Shown: positions 36,810 to 48,860, counted from the stretch's first letter. The stretch: DNA of 64,000 nt from Allium sativum (GCA_030737875.1 CM060911.1:94136599-94200598); one strand, 5' to 3'. A program made the numbers and translations. The notes: a model not told the origin generated them from the letters alone.

Positions 36810-39018
36810 ATGGCTAGTACATCCGGCGTTCAACACGAAATTGGTAAGATTCTAAACCCTAATTCTCAATTTGCAAATTAGGGCTATTCATGTGTGGAAA
36901 TTCATAAATTTAGGTTTACTTCGTATGACAATTGGATAGAAATTACTGATAAAAGTGAATGTACTGATTGTATGTGTATATTGAGTATGTGTGGAAGGAG
37001 AATGACCCAGGCAGTGTCCAATTTTTATTCAATTCATGGGATATGACTAATAAAAATGTAATTAAAGAGTCCTAGTTGGTGTTGTATGACATAGACAAAC
37101 CATGGAAAGGGACTGAGAAGGCTGTGTGTTCCAGTTAAGCATTATATTGTAAAAGCTATGTTGATGGAAGTGATAATCCTGCATTTGTGCAGAGTATTTT
37201 GAGATGGAGCCCGGACCAGTAGATCCGAGCATGTTGTATTTGCAACCGCGACGCAGGACATCAAATGATTATCGGACACAGGTAGCAATTTTTTACTATT
37301 TTGATGTTTAGTTTTTTAGTCGTCACACACCAATTTTTGTTATCTATTAAATTTGCAGAGTGTCAGTACTAAGTTTGTCATAAACCACTCGTCGTCACTT
37401 TCGAAAGTGACGTCCGAGGATCCTCGCGTACTTGTCGAGATACAGAGGGCTGGATTCATGCATATTTTTCGCTTAGGTTACGTCTAGCTAGATCATAGCC
37501 TTATTGGTGCTTTACTGGATAGGTGGAGGCCTGAGACATCCACATTTCACCTGCCAGTCGGTGAGATGACTATCACCTTGGCAGATGTTGCGGTTTTACT
37601 AGGATTGCCTATTGGCGGCGATGATGTTGCATTCGATGGTGCGGAACATGATTATTTGCAGCTATGTCACGACCTACTAGGGCTGGATCAATCAAGTAAG
37701 GGGTGACAACAAAATTAATATTAGAAGGTTTCGTAACCAGTTGGCAGACGATATTTCTGTAGATGCCACCCAGATAGAGGTTGAGCAACAGGCTCGTTGC
37801 ATTTTACTACATATTATATTCTGCAGAATGATGGTCGATCATGCCAAGACCCGTATAGATTTGAGATGGCTACCTTTTTTAGCCAACATCGGGCAGTGCG
37901 GTACATATTCATGGGGTAGTGCAGTGTTAGCCTATGCATATCAGGAACTGTCTAAGGTCGCGCTGCAACAGTATAACTGTGTTGCCAGTTGTCCGACACT
38001 ACTTCAGGTATGAACCGAATCTCTATAATTAACTGTTATACAATGTGATGCACCATTCTCTTGTACTAATAGTATATTTTTGTGTACTTAGCTTTGGTCG
38101 TGGACTTATCTTCCCGTCGGAAGATTAGTAGTGACTCCTGATCCCATCGACGCATCGTTGCCGCTTGGAGCTAGGTATACTTATTTGATTGTTTATTTTA
38201 CTAAACAAAACACATACCATTTCCAATATATGAACCTTTTATTATCATGTAACAGGTGGGTAGGAAAAAAGAACACGCGGTATACACCGCGACGAGAGTT
38301 GGCATTTTACCACAATGAGGTGGACGTCCTTACAGACGAAAAGGATTCATGGTATCCGTACACTAATGAGGTACTTGCCCCACTACCAGTCATGTGCAGA
38401 GCTCATAGATACCTTTGGACGGCGAGAGTACCTATGATACCCTACAGCTTCACCGCTTGGCACCTTCCCGATAGGGTTATGAGGCAGTTCGGCCTGAGGC
38501 AGCATATACCAGATGATGCACCGCCTTACATTGAGGGCTACAGTGCACAGGACTTTCACCTGCATCATGCTAGGTGGGATGACCGCGGTAACCTTATTGA
38601 GTTCGAGAGGGAGCCCCCCATGTCTGCGGCATAGTACATGAGGTGGTACTGGAACATAACACGATGCTACGTCCTTAATCCTAGAGTAGATACTGCGTTA
38701 GCACCGTACGTTCCTAGAGCACCACTAGAGAGGAACGTGGTAAGTTGATGTGTGTACCATTAAATACATTCAGTTTCATTTATTCATTCTATCTAATTTC
38801 TTTTAAATGTGCAGGTTGCTGGTATTAACCGTGCGTGGGAGGAGGCAGAAAAGCTTAGAGAGAGGCAGACTGACGACGAGGGACGGACAATGTGCACGAA
38901 CATACAGAAGATTTTAGATGTGATTTTGTGCAGGAACAAGCTAGATCGGCCGAAACCACCATCTCCTCCACCTTCTCCTCCTCCTGCAGGTCCTCCTTCT
39001 CCTCCTCCTACAGGTTCA
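36810..39018 (+). pseudogene. Plant mobile domain (PMD) gene, exons 1-6
   Basis: Exons: 36810-36843 (MASTSGVQHE), 37193-37281, 37359-38007, 38092-38174, 38256-38739 and 38815-39018; all junctions are GT..AG. The third exon has GALLDRWRPETSTFHLPVGE and TLADVAVLLGLPIGGDD, then RIDLRWLPFLANI. The fourth has LWSWTYLPVGR. The fifth has RAHRYLWTARVPMIPYS. This is the PMD fold of MAIN-like proteins and of many plant transposons; related host proteins act in silencing and meristem upkeep. The last exon is Pro-rich (PPSPPPSPPPAGPP). Defects: TAG at 37485, a frameshift near 37690, TAG at 38632, and the gypsy insertion at 39019. Confidence 0.8.
39014..39018. repeat. Target-site duplication of element B, left
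   Basis: GTTCA before the LTR of B; the right flank 62886-62890 is GTTCT. Four of five positions agree, as expected for an old 5-bp duplication. Confidence 0.55.
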
Positions 39019-39481
39019 TGTAACAACCCGAATTTTTAAATAACGTTTTAAGACAAGAATCAAGGCAGAATTAAATTTTAAAATAAGGATCAAGAGAAAC
39101 GGGTTGTGTCGTTGCGTTCGTCTTGGAATTCTGGTTGAAACAAGTCCAAAATTTCGTAAATCAGAGTCCGTATGACCGAGATATGGCCTCTAGATGTTTC
39201 ACGAAAAATCAGAAAACGAAAACAGATTTTCAAATTTCGAATTTAGCCCCAAACAGATAGGGCGGGAAAATTTCCCGCCCAGCCCCAGGTCGACTGGGAA
39301 GTCGACCCCCCAGGGACCAGGTCGACTGCCCAGTCGACCTGGGGGTCGACCTCCCTGGTCGGCCTGGGTGCGTCTGACTAGCTGGTTGGTCCTGCTTGGT
39401 TCTATTTGGTGGCCTGTGATGGATTTCAGTGGTCCAGATCTGTTCTAGGGTTAATCTAAGGGCCTAAACTAGTCCTAACTT

Positions 39482-39489
39482 CTATAAAA
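39482..39489 (+). promoter_or_regulatory. TATA-like box, 5' LTR of B
   Basis: CTATAAAAACACCC, about 130-190 bp downstream of the GTCGAC cluster. The same box is at 59398-59405 in the other LTR. Confidence 0.55.
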
Positions 39490-40747
39490 ACACCCTAAGA
39501 CCTAGCCTAATCCACTACAACTCATTCTAACAACGAAGTGCTGCCCAAATGTCTCTTGATCATGGCCTCCATCTCCAACTTCAAAGGCTTGAGCATCCCA
39601 ACTAGATCCAAATCAAAGAGCAACGCTTCTACAACAAATCAAGAGGGTAGATCAACATCGCTACAACGATTCTATGACGATTCTTGCTCCTAATTCACTA
39701 GCCACGCTTTGTAAGTTCTAGATGCTTTTAGATTGAAACGATAACTTGAATATGACATGTGATAAAGTTGAAATTGGATCTATGCATGATAATCGATCCA
39801 TGCTCATTCTTGTTCATTTTGGATCTTGACCTTTGGGGATGTTTCTATGACATTAATTTGAACCTATGCATGTTGCAAATCACTCTTTCATATCCTTATC
39901 ATGCATGTAATGATGTTTTTCTCTCGGATCTTGTTTTATGCAAAGTTTCCACCTTCCCCTATTTATCTTCTTTTGATGAACCTTGGTCGATTTCGGACCT
40001 AGGCCGAAACTACGATTTACATGCGGTTTGTATACGGGGGGAATATTGGGATTTCACCTATTTGGACATGGGTGTGTGGTAGAATTGATTTCATAACATG
40101 AACAAGGAGAATTTGGGGTATTGCCAATGTAATTTGCAAGTTTGGGCATACATGAATTGGCATATGAGTTAAATCACAAGTTTTGGGGACTATGTAAGTT
40201 AAATCAAGGGATTGGGCTTATGTAAATTAGTCATAAGTGGAATTGGGAACATGAACCATGATGTGGGTTTATTTGGGCACGAACGTGACAACATGTAATT
40301 TTGGCTAGAACATGATTTAGGGTAAATTGGCATAAACTTGACATACATGCAAATAGGTGAGAATTGGACATATGTGAAGTGGCTAGAATTGGGTACACAT
40401 TTTAATGGACATGTAATTGGGAACTTGGGAATATGATTAGTAATATGTAAAGTGGGGATCTTGAGTTAGACGACACATATGTAATTAACAATCTAACGGA
40501 TGCCTTCGACACGAGGTTAGACTTGAGTTGTGGTGTAATTCTGCCCGGAACCGCCCGACATATCCAGTGACCACAACAATAATATCTAATGTGAGAGGTC
40601 ATAGGCAAAGATTAGATTGTGGTAATGCTTGAACCCGAGGTTGGAAAGGGTTTGCGGTGTAATTCTGCCCGGAACCGCCCGGCGTATCCAGTGACCGCAA
40701 ATAAGTCCAATGTGAGAGGTTGATGCATTAATAAATAATAAATGAAT

Positions 40748-41650
40748 ATGACATGGACGGGTGGGTTAAGTAACTTGATTAGACTAATGACACTTAACCA
40801 ATATGACATGGACGGGGGGGTTAAGTAACCTGATTAGACTAATGACACTTAACCAATATGACATGGACGGGTGGGTTAAGTAACTTGATTAGACTAATGA
40901 CACTTAACCAATATGACATGGACGGGTGGGTTAAGTAACTTGATTAGACTAATGACACTTAACCAATATGACATGGACGGGTGGGTTAAGTAACTTGATC
41001 AGACTAATGACACTTAACCAATATGACGTGGATGGGTGGGTTAAGTAAAACCGGACTTGATTTCTTGATGACACTTAACCATATAACATGATTAGAGGAT
41101 GGGTTAGTTTAACCTGAATGGGTCGATAACACCCGACTAGTATAACGCGATGCATGGTAAGGTTAAGTAAACTCACAAGGGTAACACTTAACCGTTATAA
41201 TTTGACTAGTGGATGGGGTTAGGTTAACATATACTTAATCAATCTAACACGATAACTCGATGGGGTTAAGTCATGAATCGCTTGAATATACTTAACCAAT
41301 CTAACACGGTAACTTGATGAGGATTAAGTCATGAGTCACTTGAATATACTTAACCAATCTAACATCGTAATTTGATGGGTTAAGCTTAACTATACTTAAC
41401 CAATTTGACACGATGATTTGGATAGGGTTAAGTCATGAACCGCTGGAATACGCTTAACCAACTTGACACGTGATTCGTAGGGCTAAGTTATGAAGTTGAA
41501 TGACAACACTTAGCCAACTTGACATGACATGTAGACGGGTTAAGTCACAAACTTGAATGACCATACTTAACCAACTTAACATGCTAGACTGATAGGGGTT
41601 AAGTCTTGAATTTAGATGACAACACTTAACCTGCTGGACGGAAACCCTAG
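40748..41650. repeat. 55-bp minisatellite in the 5' LTR of B
   Basis: Clean units start at 40748, 40803, 40858, 40913, 40968 and 41023 (ATGACATGGACGGGTGGG ... GACACTTAACCAAT). They are followed by about ten looser units built on ACTTAACCAATCTAACACGG and GGTTAAGTCATGAA. The 3' LTR has only five clean units. Confidence 0.88.
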
Positions 41651-43027
41651 TTACGCGGTCCTTTTCAGCACTAACCCTCTTGAAGGTATCACGATACCCT
41701 AGAGACTAGGCTAGGGTGGGGCATGATTACTGGGCTGATTGTAAGCGACCAGAACGACGGCTGAGTTGGTGCGCCATTGTAGGTTCAGGCGGACTATGGT
41801 CATGCACATGAGTCCGGAGTTGAAAAAGCAGGCATGGGCACCAATAGTTGTACACTGTGCGTGCTTGGAATGGTGTCAGTGGTTGACACCCTAGGGCTTG
41901 ATACACCCTAGGGTGGACCTAGCACAGAGTAGCTACATTCGTGATTGGGCCGTTTGACACCGACACACGACGAGTTAGGACTTGTAGGGAGCCGATCGAT
42001 TAGATCGTTACGTGGAAAAAAAGGGCGTTGTTCGATAGGTAGCATAATCCCTAGTGGTCCTAGGTGGCATAAACCCTGATCGAATCTAGAAAACGTCCAA
42101 TAGGTAGCATAATCCCTAGTGGTCCTAGGTGGCGTAAATCCTAGTTGAACACGTGATAATTCATGATAAGGGAATTTGGCCAGAACAAGGATGGCAGTCC
42201 GAGCAATTTCAAGGATGGTGACACTACGTTGTAGTGGTACAGAATAACGTGATGGAACCCGTACGGTATACGGCAAGGGACTATACATATACATGGAAGG
42301 GATGATACGAGTTAGGATGCTAGTACGGTTGGTGCAGAGGACGTTAGACATGCAATGTTATTCCGAGTTTATCTTGTTATCTTGTTACCTTGGTTATCCT
42401 GTTACCTTGGTTATCTTGTTACTTGAGTTTATCTTGTTATCTTGTTACCTTGGTTATCCTGTTACCTTGGTTATCTTGTTACTTGAGTTTATCTTGTTAT
42501 CTTAGTTTGATCTGTTTATCTTGTCATCATGTTTATGTTTACTTTCAGTTTATACATGTCATGTTACCTTTACCTGCTTTTAGGATGAAAGTAGCTAGGA
42601 CTTACCAATCTTTATGACTGACCCCGTTTTGTTTCGCCTCTTTTCTTCCGTTCCCCCCCCCCCCCCCACGTTTACAGGGAGGAAATGTTGCTACTTAGTG
42701 CGGATTTTCTGCTTCAAGATCATCATCTATGGCTTGGACTTTTCTTGGCTATGGCTATTTTACTATTTTACTTGGGGAATAATTTATGACTATGGTTTTA
42801 TGCTTCTTTATTATTGCAAGACAGATTTCGATGTAAGTAATTTAATGGCACTTTGATGTAAAAGGTTTTAGACCTTACTACTTTTATAAAGTAATGAAAT
42901 CATGTTTTCTTCCGCTGTTTTATATGTTCTGTCTTGTAATATTTCTGTGCATGTTTACCTAGACAACACCCCTCCAAAGCTAGTGCATTCTCTTGTGAGT
43001 GACCCTGGCGGAGGTGGGGTGTTACAT

Positions 43028-43041
43028 TTGGTATCAGAGCA
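43028..43041 (+). other. Primer-binding site of element B
   Basis: TTGGTATCAGAGCA one base after the LTR end GTTACA. Initiator-tRNA-Met type. Confidence 0.85.
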
Positions 43042-45057
43042 GAAGATTACCACCCTGGGCAAAAGTTTTTAAAACCTTCTGAAACTATTTTCAAAGCCAT
43101 TTTACAAAGAAGCATTTTCCAAGAAAAGTTTTAAAGAAAAAGGCTATTCCCCAAAAAGCCATTAGCACTATCCTGTGTTCCCATGATCGAATCTCTTTTC
43201 CTTTCTTTCCTCCGCCTGTAGTCATAGTAGTTTTAACTGTGACTAATCCTTTTCTAGCTACGTAAATGTTTTCCGTGCAATGGAGGAAGTTCTCAAGAGA
43301 CCCGTTACCGCGTCATACAAGAAAGGATAGGAGTGGTTAAGGCGAATGAGGCTCAGAACAAGAAGGTAGTTAAGTACTATAGGACAAGGACATGGGAAAA
43401 TAACAAGATCGTCGAGAGGGCAATTGTATACTCTCACCTAAGAGGGATGGTAACGTTTCTGTTAAAGGTTTTCCTTTCTATCATCCCGTCAGGATTTTGT
43501 TTTGTACATAGCATCCTTTTTTTTATCTTGCTTCGATAGTTGAGTCTCTGCACCTAAGTACTAGCACAATAGAGGGTCCCGTTTTTGTCTCAAATCATGT
43601 TGGGGGATCGTCCCATTTATTCATGACTTGTTTGGATTTGAGGACATCTATGACTTTTGGGAATAATGCTTATGTTTTTGAGCTATGGGTTGATTCTAGG
43701 GATGAAGTGGTCATCCCGTATGGGTGCCATCCTCGGGTCGGAAAGCAGGGTAGTTAGACTCTTGACTTGCCTCGGTAATACCCTTGAAGTCTCGTGTAAC
43801 CTTTAGGGTTCTGTCATGATTGGTTACCTAGAATCTCTTGATGCATTTGTTGGTAATCCATTCTAGTAGTGTTCGCCACTAAGGCGGACGATTCATTTCG
43901 CTAGTGCATGCGTTATGGAAATCACTCTAGTAAGTACACTTGGTAACATGGTTGGCATCTGTTTGTTTTCAAGAGATAGTTCTTCTGCGTGGAATGCCGT
44001 ATAGTGAGTAAATGAGATCCAGAGTTCACTAGTGAATTTTGGAGAGCTTGCATGAAAACCAAGAGTACACGGATATGGTTGAGCCAAGTATACTAGAGGG
44101 AGAATAAGTGAAAGTGGAACGAGAGGCGACAATGAAGTGAGTTCCAGCTCATATTTGGAAATAGGAGTTAAGAGGCCACGAAATCATGAGGTTAAAGATG
44201 GTCAAAGAACAATATAATTAAGCTCAAGGAAATGCGACTTAGAAGATTGAAGACAAGATACGCGCATCATATCTCTTTTTAAGAGTATATTCTTGATCCC
44301 TGTTTTCCTGTAGAGCTTACCCGCATCCTATTCTTTATGCATATCCTCTCGGTCCTATTCTCGATCTTATTTCTGTTGCAAACTCCATAGGGGGTATGAT
44401 TCATCGGTTAATAATACCTGTCAGGGTTTGAAGGTGTCTGTTAGGTTGGCTAAACCTTTTGGGCTTTATAGGATATGGGTTGGGTTTAGAAAGGGGTTTC
44501 TTGTAATCCAAAAAGGAGTTTATCTTGCTTATCTTCTCGATCCTATCTTGAGGACCTTAGGTAGAACCCTATGGATGCAAACATGTATTTGAAACATGTT
44601 ATGATTGATGTTTGCGAAATGGTTGCAAGTGGTCGCAAGTGGTTGCTCGTGGATGCATGAATACACATTAGGCACTAGATCGGCTCAGACACATTTTCAT
44701 TTTGCATATGCATGAGTGTTTATACTTGTTTATGGATGAAATTGAATGTGTTATCATGTGAATATTGCATATGGATGAAAGTTCGTGCACACATATAGTG
44801 TTTATGTGACTAGGACTATTTGCATACATGTGGACTCATGGCACTAAACATATTTTGCATTGAGGAGATCAATCAGGCCTGATCATTTGCATTAGAAAAG
44901 GAACATATACACACACTTTCTGCATATGTTCATATGGCATTAGAAATCTTTTAAGGACAATGGTTGCTTGTGGATGATGTTTTGAGTAGATGGATGATGG
45001 ATGATGGATGGTAGGATACGTTCTTCCTAACTTAGAGATTTCGGGGACGAAATCCTT
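43042..45057 (+). pseudogene. Gag-pol debris of element B
   Basis: No long frame. Short stretches match element A pol in order. Near 43735 are CGTATGGGTGCCATCCT, CGGGTCGGAAAGC and GGTAGTTAGACTC (protease end of A). Near 43870 is GTGTTCGCCACTAAGGCGG (RT). Near 44030 is TCACTAGTGAATTTTGGA (integrase). Near 44085 is GAGCCAAGTATACTAGAGG (integrase tail). The pieces are joined by deletions, so B codes for nothing usable. Confidence 0.65.
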
Positions 45058-45071
45058 AAAGGAGGGGAGAA
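45058..45071 (+). other. Polypurine tract of element B
   Basis: AAAGGAGGGGAGAA directly before the LTR start TGTAACAACCC; preceded by TTTCGGGGACGAAATCC. Confidence 0.8.
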
Positions 45072-45113
45072 TGTAACAACCCGAATTTTTAAATAACGTG
45101 TTAAGACAAGAAT
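45072..45113 (+). mobile_element. Start of the 3' LTR of element B
   Basis: First 42 bp (TGTAACAACCCGAATTTT...) before element C. The last five bases AGAAT are the left target duplication of C; the LTR resumes at 58977. Confidence 0.88.
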
Positions 45114-45965
45114 TGTTAGCCTACTTTGTGAACTGGGCAACACAAAGTCAAGATGTGAAACATTGAAGAACTTGGAAAGCACTGAAGCGGGTCGGATCGA
45201 AGCACTGAAGCGGGTCGGATCGGATAAATCTTGCTGTTCGGATCGGTGAATTATTACTATTGGAATCAGAGAGGTACAACTGTTCGGATTGGAGAGCAGC
45301 CTACTGCCAGTTGGAGCGGAGAGCTACTTGCTACAAAGACATATCGGAACGGAGTGGAAGAGAACGAAGACTTAGCCTTGGGACAAAACCGGATCGGATC
45401 GGGTACCCCGATCCGAACCCCTCCTGTACACTCTTCCGATCAGAACCCATCTTCCACGTCATTCTCCTGCATGATCGCCTGGATATTCGGAGCGGCTATG
45501 ACCAGTTCCTACCCACAACGTCCACTGCTCTGATGCGTTGTCAACACAGAAATCCATCCGAACCCGAGGCTAATGGGATGGATGACACGTGGCTCCGATC
45601 CGGATCGGGATCTGAGCAAATTTTCACCTATAAATACCCTGTTTGGAGACAATAAAAAGGATCTTTTTCTGGCACTTTGAGAGTTCAAACACTTTCATAA
45701 CCCGAATTCCAGCACTCCCGGAAAATCCAAATCTTCTTTCATTATTTGCTCTTAGACAATTTAGTGAATGTAAGTGAGTTGTGAGAGAAATTGAGTGAAT
45801 ATTTCATTGTAATTGCAACTACATCATTGAAAATAGTGAAAGACAAGTGGACGTAGGCATTTCTTCGCCGAACCACTATAAATCCTGTGTGTTCATTTTA
45901 CTTTTGATCTTATTTCATTCTGCTTTTAGTCAATTTGGGTGTTAGAACCACTTTTTGGTCTAACA
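45114..45965 (+). mobile_element. 5' LTR of element C
   Basis: 852 bp. It contains GCACTGAAGCGGGTCGGATC twice in tandem, a near-perfect inverted repeat CGGATCGGGTACCCCGATCC (45395), a TATA box (45629) and AATAAAAA (45651). The R/U5 motif GTGGACGTAGGC lies near 45850. By eye it differs from the 3' LTR by about 14 substitutions and one 1-bp indel. Confidence 0.93.
45629..45636 (+). promoter_or_regulatory. TATA-like box of the 5' LTR of C
   Basis: TATAAATA in CACCTATAAATACCC, with AATAAAAA 22 bp downstream. The same box is at 58636-58643 in the 3' LTR. Confidence 0.65.
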
Positions 45966-45985
45966 TTTTGGTGCTTTCACTGAGA
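45966..45985 (+). other. Primer-binding region of element C
   Basis: TTTTGGTGCTTTCACTGAGA directly after the LTR end TCTAACA. This differs from the tRNA-Met site of the other elements. I do not assign the tRNA. Confidence 0.6.
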
Positions 45986-46106
45986 AACATCTGAATTCTC
46001 CGTTTTTCAGGATTATCGTTCTACTTTTTGGACCGTTGAGTTCAAAGAAGTTAATCCTCAAGTTTCGACGCTCTTGGATATTTGTTGAATTGACTGTTGA
46101 AGAACC

Positions 46107-48854
46107 ATGGCCAAAGGAAAAGGCAAAGAAGTTCAATCTAGTCGAGGAAATGGAGTTGGCGAAGATCAGCAAAATGCGGTCGTGACAAGGTCTCGTGGGC
46201 AGAGCTCAACAGCAGGACGAACCGATACAGGAAACCCGAACCGCCTTCAGGGGGAGAGCTCTGATCCGATCTGGGTAGGAGATTCTAAAGCAGTGCATTC
46301 CCCCAACCTGAACCGACCCGAGCAACTTGCATTACACCGACCCGACCTGGCTTTCCAGCTCCGACCCGAACAGGCTTCCCAGCTCCGACCCGACCCGATT
46401 TCCCATCTCCGAACCGATCTGACACTGGGTGATGTTGGAACCTCTACTCGAGCCCCTACAAATGCTCCGATTCCAGCCACCAGGGTCAATGATCAGGTCA
46501 ATCCATCCGCGCCCATTACTCAAGGAGATTTCTCGTGCCTACTTGACATGCTTGAGAGTACTAGGGAGGGTATGAAAATCCACGAGTGCACCAATCTCAT
46601 GATGCAAGAAAATATGAGACTCATGAGCAGGGAAATTAGCGAACTCCGTAGACAGAGAACCCCATCCCCGGTTCGTCACACACCAGTGGATCGGTCTTCT
46701 TCTTCCGAGGAAGAGCGGCCCCGTGAACGAAGGCCGCTCGAACGACCTCAGAATTTGGAGCAGCTGACATTCGGATCTTTGGGGTCTCACGAGGATATTG
46801 CAAGAGCACTAGGAAACAATGATCCCACTCAGGGGAAAAGGCTCCAGTCCCCTCCTCCCGAGATCGACCGGGAGCGTAGGGAACGGAATAGAGCAGAAGC
46901 AGCTCAAAGAAGAAGGGCATCTCCTGAACAAAAGCCCAGAAGGAACCCGGATACCAGGGCCAGGGAACCTGAACGGCCCCTAACTAATGCTGATGTACAG
47001 GCAATGGTACGCCAGATTATGTCCGAGAGCCGGAACTATACCAATGAAGATTATGGCATTGAGCGAAGCCATACTCCTTTCACTGACGACATCCTCGATT
47101 TTCAGTTTCCCCGGCGTTTTAACCTGCCACAGATGGACAAGTACAATGGGAGAACTGATCCAGGACAGCATTTGATGCGATACTCGTGGCTCATGAATGC
47201 TGCTGCTGCTCCTGATGCAGTGAAATGTAAGGCATTCCCGATCTATTTAGAAGATGTGGCGCTGTTATGGCTTACCCGACTTCCCCCTCGTTCGGTATCA
47301 AATTATAGGGAATTGAGCGAACGTTTAATGAATCGGTTCCGACTCCATACCCGAAAGTCTAAAAGTGTTATTGAATTATCAAGAATTAAGCAAGCGCCAG
47401 GAGAGTCTTTGAGGTCATATCTTGACCGTTTTAACTTAGCTGTGACTGAAGTTAGTGACCCGCATGAGCCCACCATCTTGATGGCATTAAAGGAAGGAGT
47501 CGATCCTGAATCCGAGTTTGGAGATTATCTTTCTGGGAAGACACCCTCCACGAGAGAGATATTCTATGAAAAGGCCGATATTTATTTAAGACGAGAGGAG
47601 GCCAGGGCAAACCGAAAGAGAAAGTCTGAAGCGGCTTCAAAAGAAAATGTTCACAGTAACGTCGCCGTGAAGCAGTCTGGGGAAAGTTCCAGAAAAGTTG
47701 AAGTGAATGTGGGAAACAAGAGTGGAAACGACAATTCTGGAAACGGGGGCAACAACAATAACCGTAATGCGAACGGTAACAGAAGAAATAGAAATAGGGG
47801 AAGTGATCCTAGCAAAAGGCCCCGATTCCAGACTTATGAGAATTATACACCGTTGAACGACACTCTGGAGAATATTTACCTGGATACATACAATGTTTTG
47901 CAATATAAAAGACCTCCACCTCGTGACTCGACAGAGAAAGAAATGGCAACTGGGAAGTTTTGTTTGTTTCATGGAACTCATGGGCATTCAACCAATGAAT
48001 GTCGGCATTTGAGAGATGTGATTGAGAAGCTGCTGCGCGAAGGGAAACTGGATGAATATAAGGTTGCCCCGAGGGACAGGGGGCAAGGTGAGCAGGCTCC
48101 AAAACAGATTCAATTTGCTCCCAAGCCTACAGCGCAGCAAAAAGGCAAGGGAATTGTTATCAACTCCATAGTGGGTGGACCTCACCCAGCAATCCGTAGC
48201 TTTAGAGCAATGGATCAATATGTAAATGCTGCCAAGCACGTAGATGTGAATAAAGGTGATGATTTGGAAGATATCGCCCCCATAAAACAACAGAAGACAA
48301 TGTTTGACAACGTGGTATTCCGCAGCAGAGATAATACTGGGATCCAATCACCCACTGATGATTCGTTGGTCATTACTACCACCATTGGGCCGGCCTTGGT
48401 TCATAAGGTGTTAGTAGACAACGGAAGTTCTGTCAATATTTTATTTAAAAAGTCATTCGATCAGATGAAGCTTGAATCTGAAGATTTGAAGCCATGTGAA
48501 GGATGGATCAGAGGCTTCAACGGGGCGTCAACAGCTCCCATGGGGTACATAGAATTGCCCGTGACCTTGGGGCAAGGAGAACGCCGAAGAGTGCGGATGC
48601 TTCAGTTCATAGTGTTGGACGTAGATTCGCCTTATAATGCATTTTTGGGGAGGCCTGCCCTTGCTGAGTTCAGAGCTTGTATCGCCCCTTGGTGTTTATT
48701 GCTTAAGTTCCCAACTGAAGCCGAAACTGGAGTAATGAGAGGTGATCAAGTTTCCGGACGGGCCTGCTATGTTGCCGAATTAAAGATGTTGATGAAAGGA
48801 CTTAACATCGAGAGTAAAGATGCCTCGCCTCCCCCAAAGGGGGGCTCGGCATAA
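46107..48854 (+). CDS. gag-pro: Gag-protease of element C
   Basis: 915 residues from ATG in a strong context (ACCATGG), 141 bp after the LTR. The N-terminus has Pro/Arg-rich repeats (LHRPDLAFQLRPEQ, SQLRPDPISHLR). A basic, charged middle follows. The gag core is at about 340-510 (MDKYNGRTDPGQHL, ALLWLTRLPPRS, LNRF-type RLMNRFRLH). A zinc-knuckle-like CLFHGTHGHSTNEC is at about 618. The retroviral-type aspartic protease has VLVDNGSSVNILF at about 770 and YNAFLGRPAL at about 845. It is intact. It ends at TAA (48852) followed by CAATTA, and RT continues in the same frame, so a fusion could be made by readthrough. Confidence 0.9.
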   Translation: MAKGKGKEVQSSRGNGVGEDQQNAVVTRSRGQSSTAGRTDTGNPNRLQGESSDPIWVGDSKAVHSPNLNRPEQLALHRPDLAFQLRPEQASQLRPDPISHLRTDLTLGDVGTSTRAPTNAPIPATRVNDQVNPSAPITQGDFSCLLDMLESTREGMKIHECTNLMMQENMRLMSREISELRRQRTPSPVRHTPVDRSSSSEEERPRERRPLERPQNLEQLTFGSLGSHEDIARALGNNDPTQGKRLQSPPPEIDRERRERNRAEAAQRRRASPEQKPRRNPDTRAREPERPLTNADVQAMVRQIMSESRNYTNEDYGIERSHTPFTDDILDFQFPRRFNLPQMDKYNGRTDPGQHLMRYSWLMNAAAAPDAVKCKAFPIYLEDVALLWLTRLPPRSVSNYRELSERLMNRFRLHTRKSKSVIELSRIKQAPGESLRSYLDRFNLAVTEVSDPHEPTILMALKEGVDPESEFGDYLSGKTPSTREIFYEKADIYLRREEARANRKRKSEAASKENVHSNVAVKQSGESSRKVEVNVGNKSGNDNSGNGGNNNNRNANGNRRNRNRGSDPSKRPRFQTYENYTPLNDTLENIYLDTYNVLQYKRPPPRDSTEKEMATGKFCLFHGTHGHSTNECRHLRDVIEKLLREGKLDEYKVAPRDRGQGEQAPKQIQFAPKPTAQQKGKGIVINSIVGGPHPAIRSFRAMDQYVNAAKHVDVNKGDDLEDIAPIKQQKTMFDNVVFRSRDNTGIQSPTDDSLVITTTIGPALVHKVLVDNGSSVNILFKKSFDQMKLESEDLKPCEGWIRGFNGASTAPMGYIELPVTLGQGERRRVRMLQFIVLDVDSPYNAFLGRPALAEFRACIAPWCLLLKFPTEAETGVMRGDQVSGRACYVAELKMLMKGLNIESKDASPPPKGGSA

Positions 48855-48860
48855 CAATTA
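48852..48860 (+). promoter_or_regulatory. Candidate stop-codon readthrough signal
   Basis: TAA CAA TTA in the gag-protease frame. Stop followed by CARYYA is the tobamovirus-type readthrough context. The RT frame downstream is the same frame and lacks an obvious ATG start. Seen in sequence; activity is inference. Confidence 0.5.

Larger units (their letters stand above)
39019..43026 (+). mobile_element. 5' LTR of element B
   Basis: 4008 bp, TGTAACAACCCG ... GGTGGGGTGTTACA. In order: GTCGAC cluster (39289-39350), TATA box (39482), 55-bp minisatellite (40748 onward), 60-bp repeat (about 42365-42490) and a poly-C run (42652-42668). The open frames inside (107, 147, 80 residues) are also present in the other LTR but lack any known motif; I do not call them genes. 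Confidence 0.88.

Noticed and set aside
41908..42351. 147-residue minus-strand frame repeated at 61771-62214
   Set aside because: Present twice only because it lies in the LTR pair of B; no domain seen.
45260..45655. 131-residue frame in the LTR of element C
   Set aside because: Overlaps the TATA box and U3 region; the 3' LTR copy does not keep it.
46247..46920. Several minus-strand frames opposite gag of C
   Set aside because: Shadows of the Arg/Pro-rich gag N-terminus; no splice or start evidence on that strand.
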